Notes: generated by a model from the sequence alone, not told the origin. DNA of 53,610 nt from Carex sylvatica (GCA_964058845.1 CAXKVR010000217.1:77501-131110), one strand, 5' to 3'; positions 1 through 11,460 are shown, numbered from the stretch's first letter. Program-made: numbers and translations.

Positions 1-454
1 GTGCATTGTTGTTGTCCTGAAACAATGGCTAAAATCAATGTAACAGAGACTAAAAATATACTATATTTACAAGCTAAAGTCTTGAATAGAAAAGAATGGA
101 GAGTGAAAAAATGAAGGTAAAAAAAAAAAAAATAGCGCTATTGTAACACCATCACCAGCGAAAAAGATATTAAATTATAAATCAGATTGTATTATCATTT
201 ATCTCACAACTAAAACTAAAATGAATATGAGAAATTATATGGGAGCAATTTCGGATCCGAATAATTGCAAATACTTATACGGATATTCACTTTCATAAAA
301 TTATTTTTATTTGTATCCCCCATTATTTTACTATATACAAAAGATATCCATATATGTATCTACAATTATCCGTATCCATTTAATCCAAATTCTGATAATA
401 TTCAGATACAAAGTGAATACAAATTGGATTATCCGTATCCGTTAACACCCTGAC
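1..454. repeat. hAT-like element, 3' part (copy A)
   Basis: This stretch matches 22795-23222 over nearly its whole length. It is rich in ATCCGTATCC-type motifs on both strands near 240-450 and ends at about 454 in GTTAACACCCTGA, the complement of a CAGGGTG-type hAT end. The start lies outside the window. The small reading frame at 265-453 is made of these motifs and is not a gene. The hAT assignment is inferred from end sequence and subterminal motifs only; there is no transposase. Confidence 0.5.
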
Positions 455-559
455 CTATGCACCACTAATATGTAGTTATGTACGGCCTAGATTTCACTTC
501 GTGGTTAAGCTGGCGAAAGGAAGAGATTACAAGGTGTTCAAATTGACCGAGTCATGAGC

Positions 560-728
560 TTTAAATGAATTTAGTTGAATTTTTGCGTGACCGACGTGTC
601 CGGTGCCTATTCGGAGGTGATGCAGGGTCAGTATTATGTATGCTTTGAGATTAGTGCAAAATGTATTTAAACGGTTGAGATTTTTCATAAAGTCACGCAA
701 AATTTGAGATATATCAGAGGATACGAAT
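560..728. mobile_element. Degenerate short foldback MITE (family of 2820-2988)
   Basis: The right arm (GTCACGCAAAATTTGAGATA, then TCAGAGGATACG) is the same as the right arm of the element at 2820-2988. The left arm keeps TTTTGCGTGAC but has lost its outer 20 bases. The middle part (GTGTCCGGTG and onward) also aligns. Confidence 0.6.
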
Positions 729-893
729 TCACCACACACATGCACACACACGCACGCACTCTGCCTCATACTTATATAGATACTTATTTTTATTTTATAT
801 GTTGTCTATGTTAGTTATTTGTTGGCATTTGTTATGTTATTTTTTTTTTCTTTTTTCTCTGGCTTCATGCACAGACGGTTTTTCAAGATCTTT

Positions 894-1037
894 GAGTGGT
901 GATTGTCTCAGTCTGATTGATTTAGTTTCGATCTAGTTTGATTCAGTGCCTCTCTTAGAACTTCGGAGTGGTGATTGTCTTGGTCCAGTTGACTCGGTTC
1001 CCAGTCCAATTTGATTCAGTATCTTATTCGAAGTTGT
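894..1037. repeat. 72-bp direct repeat, two copies
   Basis: GAGTGGTGATTGTCT occurs at 894 and 966, and both copies run on to TTTGATTCAGT, giving two imperfect 72-bp units. An AATAAAA-like stretch follows at about 1240. A non-LTR retrotransposon tail is possible, but no coding support was found. Confidence 0.55.
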
Positions 1038-1786
1038 CTGTCAGAAGAAATATGACAAATATGCGCATCGAGGAAACAATCACTAGGCTTCTCTCATTTC
1101 GATCAAGCAAGGATGACCAACTTGGTCTCAACATGATGCATATACTCATGCGTTTTTAGTTTGTTTACAGCAGTGGACTTTCTCAGACACTCGTGGTCTA
1201 ATCTTATGTAACAGTTAGTTTATAACTCTTTTAGTTCAATAAAATTTGTCTACGGATTTCAGCAAAATAAAAAAATAATAATTTTAGATGTTTTAACCAC
1301 AAATGTTAGAAAAGTACCGACAGCCTCAAAGGGATACACTGATACTGAATGAAAAACCAAACATATCCTCCTTTATTAAAACTAAAATTAGAAGTATTTT
1401 AACAAACTTTTACTAAACAAACGCAGAAATAGTAACTTTTTAAGGCTAAAATATATATTAATCGTCTACGATCGATAACGTTAAACGGGTAGCGCGCCGT
1501 AAAAAATATACTTAATTTTACAATTTTAACTAACAACATAATATCTACAGGATCATTCGCTAAAGTTTTCGCTATGACGGCTACTTGATCACTGTTTTTT
1601 TTTTCTGATTATATGCAGTTTTCTCCAGTCTTTTGGCATGTGTTTTGTTAGTAGAGCGGATCTAAAGATTAGCCAGAGAGGCAAAGTTACTTCTATAATA
1701 TCAAAATTTAATACACATATTGTATATAGTCGGCTTCTCTTCATAAAATATTAAATGCTTACTTGTAATTTAGTAGTTAGAACTTT

Positions 1787-2270
1787 ATTTTGTAGATGCA
1801 GATACTTGAGTTCAAATATCACTAATAATTAATAATAATTACATATTGCGTATTTTAAATTTTAGCTTCCTCTATCAAGATTTTCTAATTCCGTATCAGC
1901 TTGTAGAGTAGTCTACCATATGGACTTTTAATTAAAGCGAGTCGTGCCATTGTTTGTGCTTGTGTCAAGTAGAATTTTTTTAACATGTGTTGTAATAGAA
2001 TCAGGGTTCTAAATAGAGTGTTATAGCATTTTTTGTAGGTGCAGAGACTTGGATTCAAATGTCACTAATAATTACATAGTGTATTTTATGTTTTTAGCTT
2101 TCTCTATCAAGATTTTCTAGTTCCACCTCTGCTTGTAGTGTGGTCTACTATATGGAGTTCTAATTAAAGCGACTCATGTTATTATTTGTGCTTGTGTCAA
2201 GTAGAAATTTTTTAATACACATGTTGTGTTAGAATTATGATTCTAAATAGCACGCTATGGCATTTTTAGA
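1787..2270. repeat. Tandem duplication of about 243 bp
   Basis: TGTAG(A/G)TGCAGA begins at 1791 and 2034. The two units stay alignable through TCTATCAAGATTTTCTA, AATTAAAGCGA and TTGTGCTTGTGTCAAGTAGA. The copies have diverged by substitutions and by loss of an AATAAT-type run in the second. No coding potential is seen. Confidence 0.75.
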
Positions 2271-2819
2271 CTATAAAAATTATGGTGCTATCGATGCTAT
2301 TGTGTACTATAACAGCGGAATATGAACATAATGTTTTTTTTAGCCATTCCACTGTGAAACGATAAATGTTATTTAAACCTTTAATTATAATAGGACGAAT
2401 TTAACATATCAATTGTCGTGTCAAAATATGCGAAGGATACACCAACACTGCATGCTTTTAGTTCTTTCTTAATGTTTTTTTCATTGCAAAAACACACAAA
2501 ATAAAATACCAGGAGATGCCGTATTATAGCTTAAGCTTTTACGAAATGTGTCTTACCAAATCATGTTAACATTTTCCGTACCAAAAAAAAAAAAATAATA
2601 GGAAGAGAAAAGAGTTACAATCATCTTTATTGAAACATCGACTCAATTACTTGTTCTGTTTTGCCTCTTCTGGCTCTTTTTTCTGTTCTTGTTTTTTTCT
2701 TCCCAATAATTTTTGTCGTCTTATACAATAATTCCACACAAATTTACTGAACTCAAATATGTTCCATTTGTGTGCTCTGTGTTCATTGGTCAAATGGTTG
2801 CCGCATGCTCACTCCAGAG

Positions 2820-2988
2820 TGCGTATCCTCTGAGATATCTCAACTTTTGCGTGACGGAGGTGTCCGGTGTCTATTAGGGGGTAGCACAGGGGCCAGTATT
2901 ATTTGAGCTTCGAGATTCGTGAAGTATTTGAACAGTAGGGATTTTTCATAAAGTCACGCAAAGTTTGAGATATCTCAGAGGATACGAA
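2820..2988. mobile_element. Short foldback MITE with about 35-bp inverted ends
   Basis: The left end CGTATCCTCTGAGATATCTC is the exact inverse of the right end GAGATATCTCAGAGGATACG, and the complementarity continues into TTTGCGTGAC/GTCACGCAAA. The interior is about 95 bp with no open frame. A second, more decayed copy lies at 560-728. Confidence 0.8.
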
Positions 2989-2989
2989 T

Positions 2990-4440
2990 TCCTCGCTCCA
3001 GATTGACAACTCAAATCAGCTGAAATCCCAGATGCATGAACATTCTGAATCATAGCCAGATAAAATTCAACTAGGCATTCCAGGTCGTAATGACCAACCG
3101 CATTCACCATTAATAATGGATAACTTGGGAAAGAAACCAAGAATAGAAACGAAAAAGCATCTAGAGAAGTAGAAAGGAATCTTTCTTCTTTATATCGAAC
3201 ACAGATTTATAATTTACGGAGGATTTCATATATATCCTTTCTAATTTTAAAATTAGCTTTATAAAATTTATAATATCATAATTTTTCTTGTAACTTCAAT
3301 AAATCTCACATGTACTTAATTTGTTGTTTTTTCTCTGCCTATATAAATTCTCATTTTATCTTCTATTAATATAGTAAACTTTATCATATAAAGTAAGAAG
3401 CCTACTGTTATAAAGTTTAAGTTTATTTCAAAATGAATATATAGTGAGATGTGCATAATTTATTTCTGAGAATAGACTTCTTCAAAATAAATTATAATTT
3501 TATAATTTATACTTTTAAACCACCCGAAAATCTTTCAAAGTATATTCTACTAATATTTGATTAAGGAGTGCATTATTCTTGAGTGGGCATATTTAACACA
3601 TACTCGAGTCCTTTTATTTTTAATTTTTCTTACATATTTGCTTTTTTTTTTAACCATTTAAATACTTGTGTTTTTGGATTATGCCTAGCCGCGGAATTTC
3701 TATGTAAAATAATTTTTAAAGGAATTTTACCTCATAAGATTAATCATCAAACAAAAGTTTTTGCCTCCAAAGACACCTCCATTAAAATGTGTCCATCTTC
3801 CAATAAAACTGAATTATTTTTCATTATACAAACACTCACTTAGAGACTATGCTTATGGAAATTCCAAAATAAAGAGATATGTAAGTTTGAAATTTAGTAG
3901 AGCGTCTTTTGCTAAAATGTCATTATGTGCTCAGTCACTAGTAGATAAGTAAAATATTTTCTTATTAAATAGAAAACTAAATATTTTCCTTACCCAAATA
4001 ACATCCTGTTAAAATTTTGATATAAGAAAAATAGAAAAAAAATATAAATATTGTTGTAAAATTGAATAAAGTTGCAATAAAAGTAAAATAATAACAAGAG
4101 AAATATAAAGGGATAGCAAAATTTTCATTCTCTTCTTTTGTGTATTTTTTTTGTATTTCATACATATTTACAAAATCTCTCTATTTATAGACTAGAAATT
4201 GCACATAGAAATGTAATATAATAAATAAATTCCACAAATAAATGGATATTGAGAGTAAATAGGTCGTGGGAATAAATAGGTAGTTGGGAGATAAAGACGA
4301 ATAATCATCCACTAAAATCATATTAAATTTTGTTTATAACAAATACATATATTTTAATAGAAAATAGAAAATTACTAAATGTGGAGTTATTAAAATTTAG
4401 AAGGATTAGTATGATATTATAAATTTCTAAAGGTAATTAA
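2990..4440. other. UGT-1 upstream region (part of duplicated block)
   Basis: No gene is seen here. The stretch 3150-3300 (around GGAGGATTTCATATATATCC) aligns with 32975-33075 upstream of UGT-3. The stretch 3838-3960 (AACTATGCTT then AAGTTTGAAATTTA) aligns with 24720-24830 upstream of UGT-2 and 34039-34160 upstream of UGT-3. This shows the duplicated unit reached well into 5' DNA. Similarly, 2520-2770 aligns with 30985-31200 and in part with 21795-21900. Confidence 0.7.
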
Positions 4441-4462
4441 ATGTGAAAGTTTGCCTACAGTT

Positions 4463-4469
4463 TATAAAA
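4463..4469 (+). promoter_or_regulatory. TATA box of UGT-1
   Basis: TATAAAA lies 102 nt before the ATG at 4571, inside a stretch conserved in all three UGT upstream regions. A start about 30 nt downstream would leave a leader of roughly 75 nt. Any upstream extension of the reading frame begins at TTG and would run through the TATA box, so it is not used. Confidence 0.65.
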
Positions 4470-4570
4470 TGGGACGAATGGAACAAGCTTGTTTGCAGTT
4501 GCATCTCATACAGCATATCCTCAGTCACTTTACGAAAACACCTTGCCCTGATTTCTGTCTGTACCAATCA

Positions 4571-5971
4571 ATGGGGACGAAGGTAGTTCTCTACCCAACC
4601 ATGGGTGTAAGCCACATGATACCAATGATACAATTAGCCAAATTGTTCATAAATCATGGCGTTTCCGTTGACATTGCCGTAATCAACCCTCCGATCATGC
4701 CGACCGCAACCACTAAACTCATCTCCCAAGTTTCTTCCACCAATTCAGAAATCTCATTTAACCTTCTCCCACCCCTTCCTCCTCCCTCTGAAGATGCCCC
4801 TACTCCAGTGACTAACATGTTTAACCTTCTACGATCAAACAACACAATTCTCCAATCTTACCTCCAGTCACAATCAAAGAACGCATCCATTGCTGCTTTG
4901 GTCATTGACGTCTTCTGTGTTGATTCGTTGGATGTTGCAGCGGAGCTTGGCATTCCGGCATATATATTTTTCCCCACTGGAGCAAACAACCTTTCAGTGT
5001 TCCTTCGCATAGAAGAGTTGGTCTCTACCTGGGACCACACAAAAAAGGATATTGGAAAAACTCCGATTGTGATACCTGGTGTTCCCCTGTTGCATGCATC
5101 CGATCTTCCAAAAGAGATGCTTGAGTTTGACACCAAGGATTATGAGCTATTTATTAATGTGTTTAGGCGATTGCGAGAGGCAAAAGGCATTCTCATGAAC
5201 ACCTTCCAGTCGCTCGAGCCTCGGGCAGTGATAAGTTTAAAAGATGACCTCGGTCCCTTAACCAGGACGGCACCACCTATTTATTGCGTTGGACCGTTGG
5301 TCACAGCTCCGAGCGAAGGAGGTGTGCATCCATGTCTGAAATGGCTGGATGCCCAGCCAAAGAAGAGTGTGGTATATCTTTCATTCGGAAGTTTTGGTAA
5401 ATTATCAGTCGAGCAATTGAGAGAAATAGCTTTTGGGATTGAGAAGAGTAGTCAAAAGTTCTTATGGGTAGTACGCAATCCGCCGAGTAATGACCCAAAA
5501 GAGCCATATGACCCACTGGCTGAGCCAGACTTAGATGCATTGTTGCCAGAAGGATTCTTGGACCGGACAAAGGAACAGGGCATCGTGGTGAAGTCATGGG
5601 CCCCACAAGTTGAGATTTTGCACCATGAGTCAGTTGGGGGATTTGTGAGTCACTGCGGCTGGAGCTCACTGCTGGAGGCAATAACCAATGCTGTACCAAT
5701 TATCTGTTGGCCATTGTTTGCAGAGCAGAAGATGAACAGAGTCTTTCTGATTGAGCAAATGAAAGTTGGAGTTGAGCTCAAAGGTTGCGATGAAGGACTG
5801 GTTTCAAGAGATGAATTGGCTGAGAAAGTTAAATGGCTTATGGAATCGGAAGGAGGTAAAGAGCTAAGAGATAATGTGAGCGTTCATAGAATTAATGGTT
5901 TGAAGGCACTGCAAAAAAATGGCTTATCACAAGCAGCTTTCTCGGAGTTCTTAGGAAATTTGGAACTGTAA
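4571..5971 (+). CDS. UGT-1: UGT88-type UDP-glucosyltransferase
   Basis: A 466-residue intact, intronless family-1 glycosyltransferase (GT-B fold, inverting). It would move glucose from UDP-glucose to a hydroxyl of a small phenolic acceptor in the cytosol; the acceptor is not predictable. Visible motifs: N-terminal GVSHM with the presumed catalytic His15, the Asp partner in VIDVF (Asp113), WLDAQPKKSVVYLSFGS (from about 258), RFxWVVRNPP-like segment near 296-305, and a 44-residue PSPG box from W343 to Q386. W364 and final Q386 fit UDP-glucose use. Residue 365 is Ser where HCGWNS has Asn. The motif set (EKSxQKFLWVVRNPP, LPEGFLxRT, KSWAPQV, AEQxxNRV) is closest to UGT88 (UGT88A1-like). The ATG at 4571 was chosen because it gives the same start as UGT-2 and UGT-3 and lies downstream of the TATA box. 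A candidate AATAAA sits at 5998. Confidence 0.95.
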   Translation: MGTKVVLYPTMGVSHMIPMIQLAKLFINHGVSVDIAVINPPIMPTATTKLISQVSSTNSEISFNLLPPLPPPSEDAPTPVTNMFNLLRSNNTILQSYLQSQSKNASIAALVIDVFCVDSLDVAAELGIPAYIFFPTGANNLSVFLRIEELVSTWDHTKKDIGKTPIVIPGVPLLHASDLPKEMLEFDTKDYELFINVFRRLREAKGILMNTFQSLEPRAVISLKDDLGPLTRTAPPIYCVGPLVTAPSEGGVHPCLKWLDAQPKKSVVYLSFGSFGKLSVEQLREIAFGIEKSSQKFLWVVRNPPSNDPKEPYDPLAEPDLDALLPEGFLDRTKEQGIVVKSWAPQVEILHHESVGGFVSHCGWSSLLEAITNAVPIICWPLFAEQKMNRVFLIEQMKVGVELKGCDEGLVSRDELAEKVKWLMESEGGKELRDNVSVHRINGLKALQKNGLSQAAFSEFLGNLEL

Positions 5972-6406
5972 AGTTCTTAAGGCCTTGTGCTAGCATGAAT
6001 AAACTAGTTTAATTCTAAATTTTGTGTATTTCTTTAAATTCTAAATTGTGTTGTCACTTGTCAGTGTTATATTTTGAATGGATTTGCAGGAATTAATTTG
6101 TTGTCAAATTTGTATTTGCGATAATTTATGTTTAAGAAGATTTATTGTCCTTGGTGAAAGTAACGGACCGAGAGCCTATTAACTTGGTTCAGTCGTAGTA
6201 CGATTATTGTGACTGCTGTGCTTGTTTGGATTTATTTGACAAACTTTTCTTAGTATGTTTGAGGGAAACATCAGCAAATAAGGGAACCTTTCTAAAAATT
6301 CAGCTGTGCACTCAGTACCTCTCTGTTTTTGTTCTCCAGAAAATATGACCCCTTAATATATATATGCGCCTTTGCATAATTTTACTGCCGCATGCTGATA
6401 TAGTCT
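5972..6406 (+). other. UGT-1 3' flank, matching the other copies
   Basis: The flank aligns with the 3' flanks of UGT-2 (from 26836) and UGT-3 (from 38204): TTGTTGTCAAATTTG, AAGATTTATTGTCC-type, CTCCAGAAAATATGACC. It ends abruptly after CATGCTGATAT at about 6406, where CACTA-derived sequence begins. The homologous sequence near UGT-3 continues into TTTCTGTA at 38630. Confidence 0.75.
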
Positions 6407-7640
6407 TAATTAGGATCGGTTATTGTATATAACTGATCCTAATTGTTATTTGGACCATTTTTTTTAAAACAAATTGGTATTTATATCGGTTTTTCAAAAT
6501 AACCGATCTTGATGTTTTATTGAATCTAAAAAAAAAAAAATATTTATTTGGCAAGATTTCATATATATTTTGCTAGTCAACATGCTAAATTATTGTTTTT
6601 TGCATACAAGTATGACATATACATCCTAAATTAAATATCACATATCCTAAATTAAATATCACATAAACATTCTAAATTAAATATCATACACATCCTAAAT
6701 TATTACAAAAAAATTATGTTCATCCTAAATTATTACAAAGAAATCATGTTCATGCAAATTTACACATCCTAAATTGCTATACTTTTTTTCGCCTTTAGTT
6801 CATTTAGGAAAACTTGAACCCACATTAGGCGAAAGTCGCTCAAGCGTTGTACAGCATATCTAGCAGGAATATCCTGTATTTTTAAAAGATAGAAGAGCAT
6901 GCACAATTAATTGTGTATTTTATTATATTTGAAGCAACAATGCTTACTTTTGAAAAATATATAAATGCATATATACCTTTAATGTTGGAAAAACATCGAG
7001 AAATTCATTTATTATGTCTTGCATGAACAACATGACATAATATGCACATTCTCAGTTGGTTGGTTGTTGTGGGCACTATATAACAATTTTAAAATGTATG
7101 TTAATGAGCATACAAATGGCTTATATGTCTAGATATTCACAAATTTTTGCATCTAGGTCCCTATAATCATACCTCAATAGAAACTATTACCTTGCAATCG
7201 TTATGAACCTTTAAAGAAGTACCCATTTTCTTGCGAAAGACATTGTTGAAATATGAACACATTGAACAATCAGTACATACGAGAGATATTTAAAATGATA
7301 AAATAATAAAAAAAATCATTAGCATTCTAAACAAATGTAAAATTTAGGAAAGCATTTACTCCTCAACCGCAGCAGTGATCATTAGTATTCTTTTATGCTT
7401 CTTATCGGAATCGAACACATACAATGCATTTTCTCTTGGCATAAGCACGACCAATACCCAATGATTTCTGCATGCTAGATTTGTAGCATGTCATATTCTA
7501 TAATTTCTATGAATTGAAAAAAATTTAATAAAATTAGAATATATATATAACACTAACATCTGATGATAAAATATGAATATCAATCTCTTGTCCTGATTTT
7601 CTAACTATGTAATAGATCCCACAATTTGATTTACTATGTT
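6407..7640 (-). mobile_element. Truncated CACTA fragment with Ulp1 exons
   Basis: It is collinear with 38860-40460 of the large CACTA element: subterminal GGATCGGTTA/AACTGATCC palindromes (6411-6510), the CATCCTAAATTA repeats (6620-6770), then minus-strand exons of the C48/Ulp1 protease module. No CACTA terminus is present at 6407, so this end was lost. Homology fades near 7600-7640. Confidence 0.8.
6840..7500 (-). pseudogene. Ulp1-like cysteine protease exons of CACTA gene (decayed)
   Basis: Two exons of a C48 (Ulp1/SENP) domain can be read on the minus strand. One (about 7475-7360) gives NHWVLVVLMPRENALYVFDS, with the family's His-Trp pair and the Asp of the catalytic triad. The other (about 7075-6985) gives CPQQPTN, a stop, then ECAYYVMLFMQDIIN with the presumed catalytic Cys. 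The stop (plus-strand tca at 7052) replaces the Trp that the copy at 39860-40050 still has (PAGWKCAYYV). In plant CACTA elements such protease domains are fused behind the transposase_24 region; here that part is missing. Non-functional. Confidence 0.75.
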
Positions 7641-7675
7641 GATAACCAAATTACTTTCATTTTAACGCTTTACAG

Positions 7676-8335
7676 TTCAACATGAGCCGTGCAGATGAGG
7701 AACTTTCTCATAGAGAACTGAATTCAATGATTCAGACGAGATTCTTCTAGCGAAATAGTGCAATAGCCGATCTTTGGTCTAATGTCAGAAACGAGGTGAA
7801 AGTAAGGATTGTTGCTGTGTCGCGCATGATCCAGCGCCTTGATCGGGTCAGCATATTTTCTTTGATGTGTCTAGATTAAAATAAACTACAGCTGTTTTAT
7901 ACATCAGCTTCGCATTGCAAATACAGTTAATCTGAGCCCCATTTAAATAACACAAATTGAGTAAATGAGCTACAAGTTAGAAGTGTATTGATGTTGCAAA
8001 AATTCAGATAATTCAGCCTTTTCACTTCTTTTTTTCTTGTATGGGTTACTAGTTGCCAGTTCCCATGATATCAATTTCTTCATATATTTTCTTTTTTTGA
8101 ACAGGTATAGTCTAGATCGAGGACCTGTTTTGTCGTAATTCAATCTTTTGGCTTTTCTATTGCTGTATAAATAACTCTTTTTATCAACATGGATTTCTAA
8201 TAATTAGTTTTGCACCTGTTTTGTCATAACAATGCTAATTGCAGTTTTTTTAACATTCATCAGTTTTTAGCGAAGACAAAGAAGTGGGTTGACAACTGTA
8301 CAAATAAGAGAGAAAATTCAATATTGAAGGTAATT
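7676..8335 (+). other. Two exon-like pieces of unknown origin
   Basis: At 7676-7845, bounded by CTTTACAG and GTCAG, the frame reads MSRADEELSHRELNSMIQTR, a stop after two more residues, then a charged segment ending in RMIQRLDR. At about 8266-8331, bounded by CATCAG and GTAATT, it reads FLAKTKKWVDNCTNKRENSI then LK. Both look like splice-bounded coding pieces in the same direction. I do not recognise the family. They could be a captured host-gene fragment or part of a decayed element. Confidence 0.3.
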
Positions 8336-9950
8336 GAAGTGAGTTAATTTGGATCTATTTTGAACTTGCATCAGTTTTGATATATTGAGGTTAATTTGGT
8401 TATAACTGGGGCATAAATGTAAAATAACTATGGTTAATGGTTAATTATTAAGTATAGGTTGGTTAAGGTTGAGGCTAGTAGCAACTTTGGTTATAAATCT
8501 GGTTATAGATTTAATTATTGAGTATAGATTTGGTTATAAGTGTGTCGATCTAGGCATTTTAAATGACGAGACACGTACGTGTAAGTGTTCTTATACTTTT
8601 ATGGCTTTACATGATGGTTGTAAGTGTTCAATTTAGGGCATGCTATGTGTCTATGTGCAGTGCTAGTCTATGCCCTCAATTAAAGAATTTATGAACTAAG
8701 TTAACTAAAATGGTGCTCTCAATCCTGCCAACCTCACACCACATCAGCCTCGCGCTAAGGTTTCCAGGTCATCAGAGTTTTTCATTAGAGTATTTCATTA
8801 TAGCTTTTGCTCCTTTGAACCAGCCACTGTTTGCTGTTTTTTTTTTTTAATTTTCTGACAAGATGAATTGTGAATTTTGTGCAGAACAGCTCATAACTCT
8901 GAATTGGGTGTTCTTGGTCTCTAAAATTCAAGAAAGTCATGATCTACATCTCTATTAAGTTTCATTCTTTTCTATATTTTCTAGCTGGGTCGAACTAGTA
9001 TTTTTGTGCAGATCATATTATGTACCAGTCTAAGCTGGTACCAGTTTTCATGTTTTCTAGCATGCTGCCTTGTCATTTTTGTGTAGAACATACCGCAGAT
9101 TCAATGAATTATTTTTGGTGTCTAAAGTTTCAAGGAGTCCTAAACTACACCCTCAATTAATTTCAATTCATTTAGTGACCCAGAACTATGTCAAATTTAA
9201 GTTTCTTTCATGGTTAGTTTAGTACTGCCATACTGTTTTTGAGCTGAAATTTGTGTTTAAGTGCTGAACTTTCAAAATTCACAATAATTTGTAGAAAAAT
9301 CAGAAAAATACAAGGTTTGTTCCTATGCACTCACGAAGTTGTTCTTTATTTGGATGTGAAGCAGTTTGGCTAAATTCACTATATAATTTTATGTATAATT
9401 GATTTACTGACAGACGATCAATCTTGATTGTTTCACCGTACCATCATGCATTGTTTTAAGTTTTGACTGTGTTATATACACGTATTTTTTTTTGTACAGT
9501 GTTGAAACAATGTTTAAAATATTCAAATATCCAATAATCAACAATAGTCCACTCTCCAAAATAAACTAACTCACTTTCTTATTTTTATAGCATTGAGGAC
9601 AACACAATAAGATAAAAGGATGAGTGACTGCATTGTTCTCGTAAAAATATTTTTACAAATTTAGTTAGATCTGAATATTATTTTGTTAGTCCCGAATTAG
9701 AGAATATTTTGTGTATATATAGAAGTTTCTTTTATCACTTCTGTTGTAATATTTTTTGGTATTGATAAATGATGATTATACTATGTTGATTAATGCTAAT
9801 TCCATTTTTTTTCTCTATATTTCAATGTGTTTTTTATTTTTTTAATTTGATTGAATGAGAATTGGGGAATGTAAACGGATTGGTACAGAGAGGATTGTAG
9901 AATGAGGGCATTCTGCTTATATGATGTCATTTAGATTTGTTATTACCATG
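8336..9950. other. Non-coding region, probable decayed LTR-element sequence
   Basis: No gene is seen. The stretch 8870-9330 has repeated phrases such as GTGCAGAACA(T/G), TGGTGTCTAAA and TTTGTAGAAAAATCAG, typical of long Gypsy LTRs. A similar TTGTAGAAAAA stretch occurs at 51510 and, inverted, at 28800. No TG...CA boundaries or TSD were found. Confidence 0.35.
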
Positions 9951-9979
9951 GGTAATTCATAAAATAACAAAAATCTTCT

Positions 9980-10380
9980 CATGAAAATAGTAGCTCTTAG
10001 AAATACTCAAGTGGATCCCATGTACATTGCCATTGGAAATACTATGGATGGCCCCCTGCATGCTGCCCTTGGAAATAACAGGTGGGCCCCACATTCGCTT
10101 GCTTTGGAAATACTCGGGTGGGGACCACATTTTCTTTTCTTGAAAATACTGAGGTGGGTCCCATTTACTCAACCCTTAGAAATAATCCAGACAGGGGCCA
10201 AGTGTTAAAGTATTTCCAAGTGTCCTTTTTTCAAGGGTAGGCCCATGGAAAATGTGAGAAAATAGTATTTCCAACGGTGCTCTTGAAAATACTGGCTATT
10301 TCTAACGAGGGTATTAGCGACGGGAGTATTTCCAAGAGTGACGCTTGGAAAAAGCAATATTTTTGCCATTGCTAATAGTG
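9980..10380. mobile_element. Orphan end of a second CACTA-type element
   Basis: The right end is TTGCCATTGCTAATAGTG, which on the minus strand begins CACTATTAGCAATGGC. Inside it are many short subterminal repeats in both orientations (TTGGAAATACT/AGTATTTCCAA, CTTGGAAA). This is the CACTA arrangement of a TIR plus a dense subterminal array. No matching left end was found, so the element is truncated. Its TIR differs from CACTAGTGGAAAA of the element at 38838. Confidence 0.6.
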
Positions 10381-10547
10381 TGAAATGAAAATATGTGAGA
10401 TGGAAACAGATACAAATGTAGCAGGTCCGTTGTCTAATTGTCTTTCGCAAATCAAACATGAAATACATACTAGAGCTATATGTATTAGATACATGAATAA
10501 TTATATTTGATGTTTATAATTGAAATGCTATAGAGATTTAGATATAT

Positions 10548-10962
10548 GAGTAAGGTTACCATACATTGCAATGCATAGACATTTTTGTGTATTGAACTAT
10601 AAATCACCAGATTTAAAGTTCAAATAATCGATCCAAACCGTTCAACTTGTTCTCCATATTAATATGTGGTTGGAGATCAAATTTTATATTTTTTGAATTT
10701 TTTTTACTATTTATTAAACCACTTTGAAAATCGCTGATCCAACGGTAACAATAAAATCAAAAGGCACCATTGAATCAGTAAATTTCAAAGTGGCTTAATA
10801 AATAGTAAAAAAAAAATTTTAATGTAAAATTTGGTCTGCAAACACATATTAATATGGAGAACAAGATGAATGGTTTGGATCGGTCATTTGGACTTTGAAT
10901 CCGGTGATTATAGTTCAATGCACAAAAATACCTATGCATTGCTATGTATGGTAGTCTTACTC
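10548..10962. mobile_element. Foldback MITE 1
   Basis: Long inverted arms: left GAGTAAGGTTACCATACAT, right (inverted) GAGTAAGACTACCATACAT, continuing through AATGCATAG, TTTTTGTG, a CGATCCAAACCGTTCA-like stretch, and TACTATTTATTAA near the centre. No intact reading frame. The right side abuts a (TA)n tract at 10972-11025. Confidence 0.8.
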
Positions 10963-10967
10963 TTAAG

Positions 10968-10969
<2 letters not shown>

Positions 10970-11025
<56 letters not shown>
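10970..11025. repeat. (TA)n microsatellite between MITE 1 and MITE 2
   Basis: About 27 TA units separate the end of MITE 1 from the first base of MITE 2. Confidence 0.9.
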
Positions 11026-11028
<3 letters not shown>

Positions 11029-11434
11029 AATATGCTAGCATGCTATGCGTAGTATAGAGGGCCTCCGTGCAATGGCTCAATATTCGACTTTTCAAAATCC
11101 TAATGCTCGATCCGAACCGTTCATCTTGTTCTACATATTAATATGTGTTTGGAGACTAAATTTTACATTTTTTGGAAAATTTTTACTATTTTTTTAGATT
11201 TATTATTGAAAATCACTGTTTTCAGCAAATCTGGACCATAAAAAAACAGCGATTTTCAATAAATCTAAAAAAATAGTAAACAAATTTCAAAAAATTTAAA
11301 ATTTGGTCTCCAAACACATTAATATGGAGAACAAGATGAACGATTTGGATCGACCATTAGGATTTTAAGAAGTTGAATATTGAGCCGTTGCACGGAGGCC
11401 CTCTATGCTACGCATAGCATGCTAGCAAGTTCCT
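11026..11434. mobile_element. Foldback MITE 2 (family of 18897-19303)
   Basis: Near-perfect long inverted repeat. Left AGGAATATGCTAGCATGCTA, right (inverted) AGGAACTTGCTAGCATGCTA, both running into GCGTAG...AGAGGGCCTCCGTGCAA. The inner arms carry GATCCGAACCGTTCATCTTG and the loop holds AATCTGGACCATAAA. (TA)n lies directly on both sides. Confidence 0.85.
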
Positions 11435-11460
11435 ATATATATATATATATAGAGAGAAAG

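Noticed and set aside
4451..4570. N-terminal extension of the UGT-1 frame (40 extra residues); likewise 45 residues before UGT-3 at 36659
   Set aside because: The frame starts at TTG, crosses the TATA box and is not part of the conserved family N-terminus. The ATG at METK/MGTK is shared by all three copies.
10775..11095. Reading frames on both strands with Tyr-Ile repeats
   Set aside because: They are translations of the (TA)n tract between MITEs.
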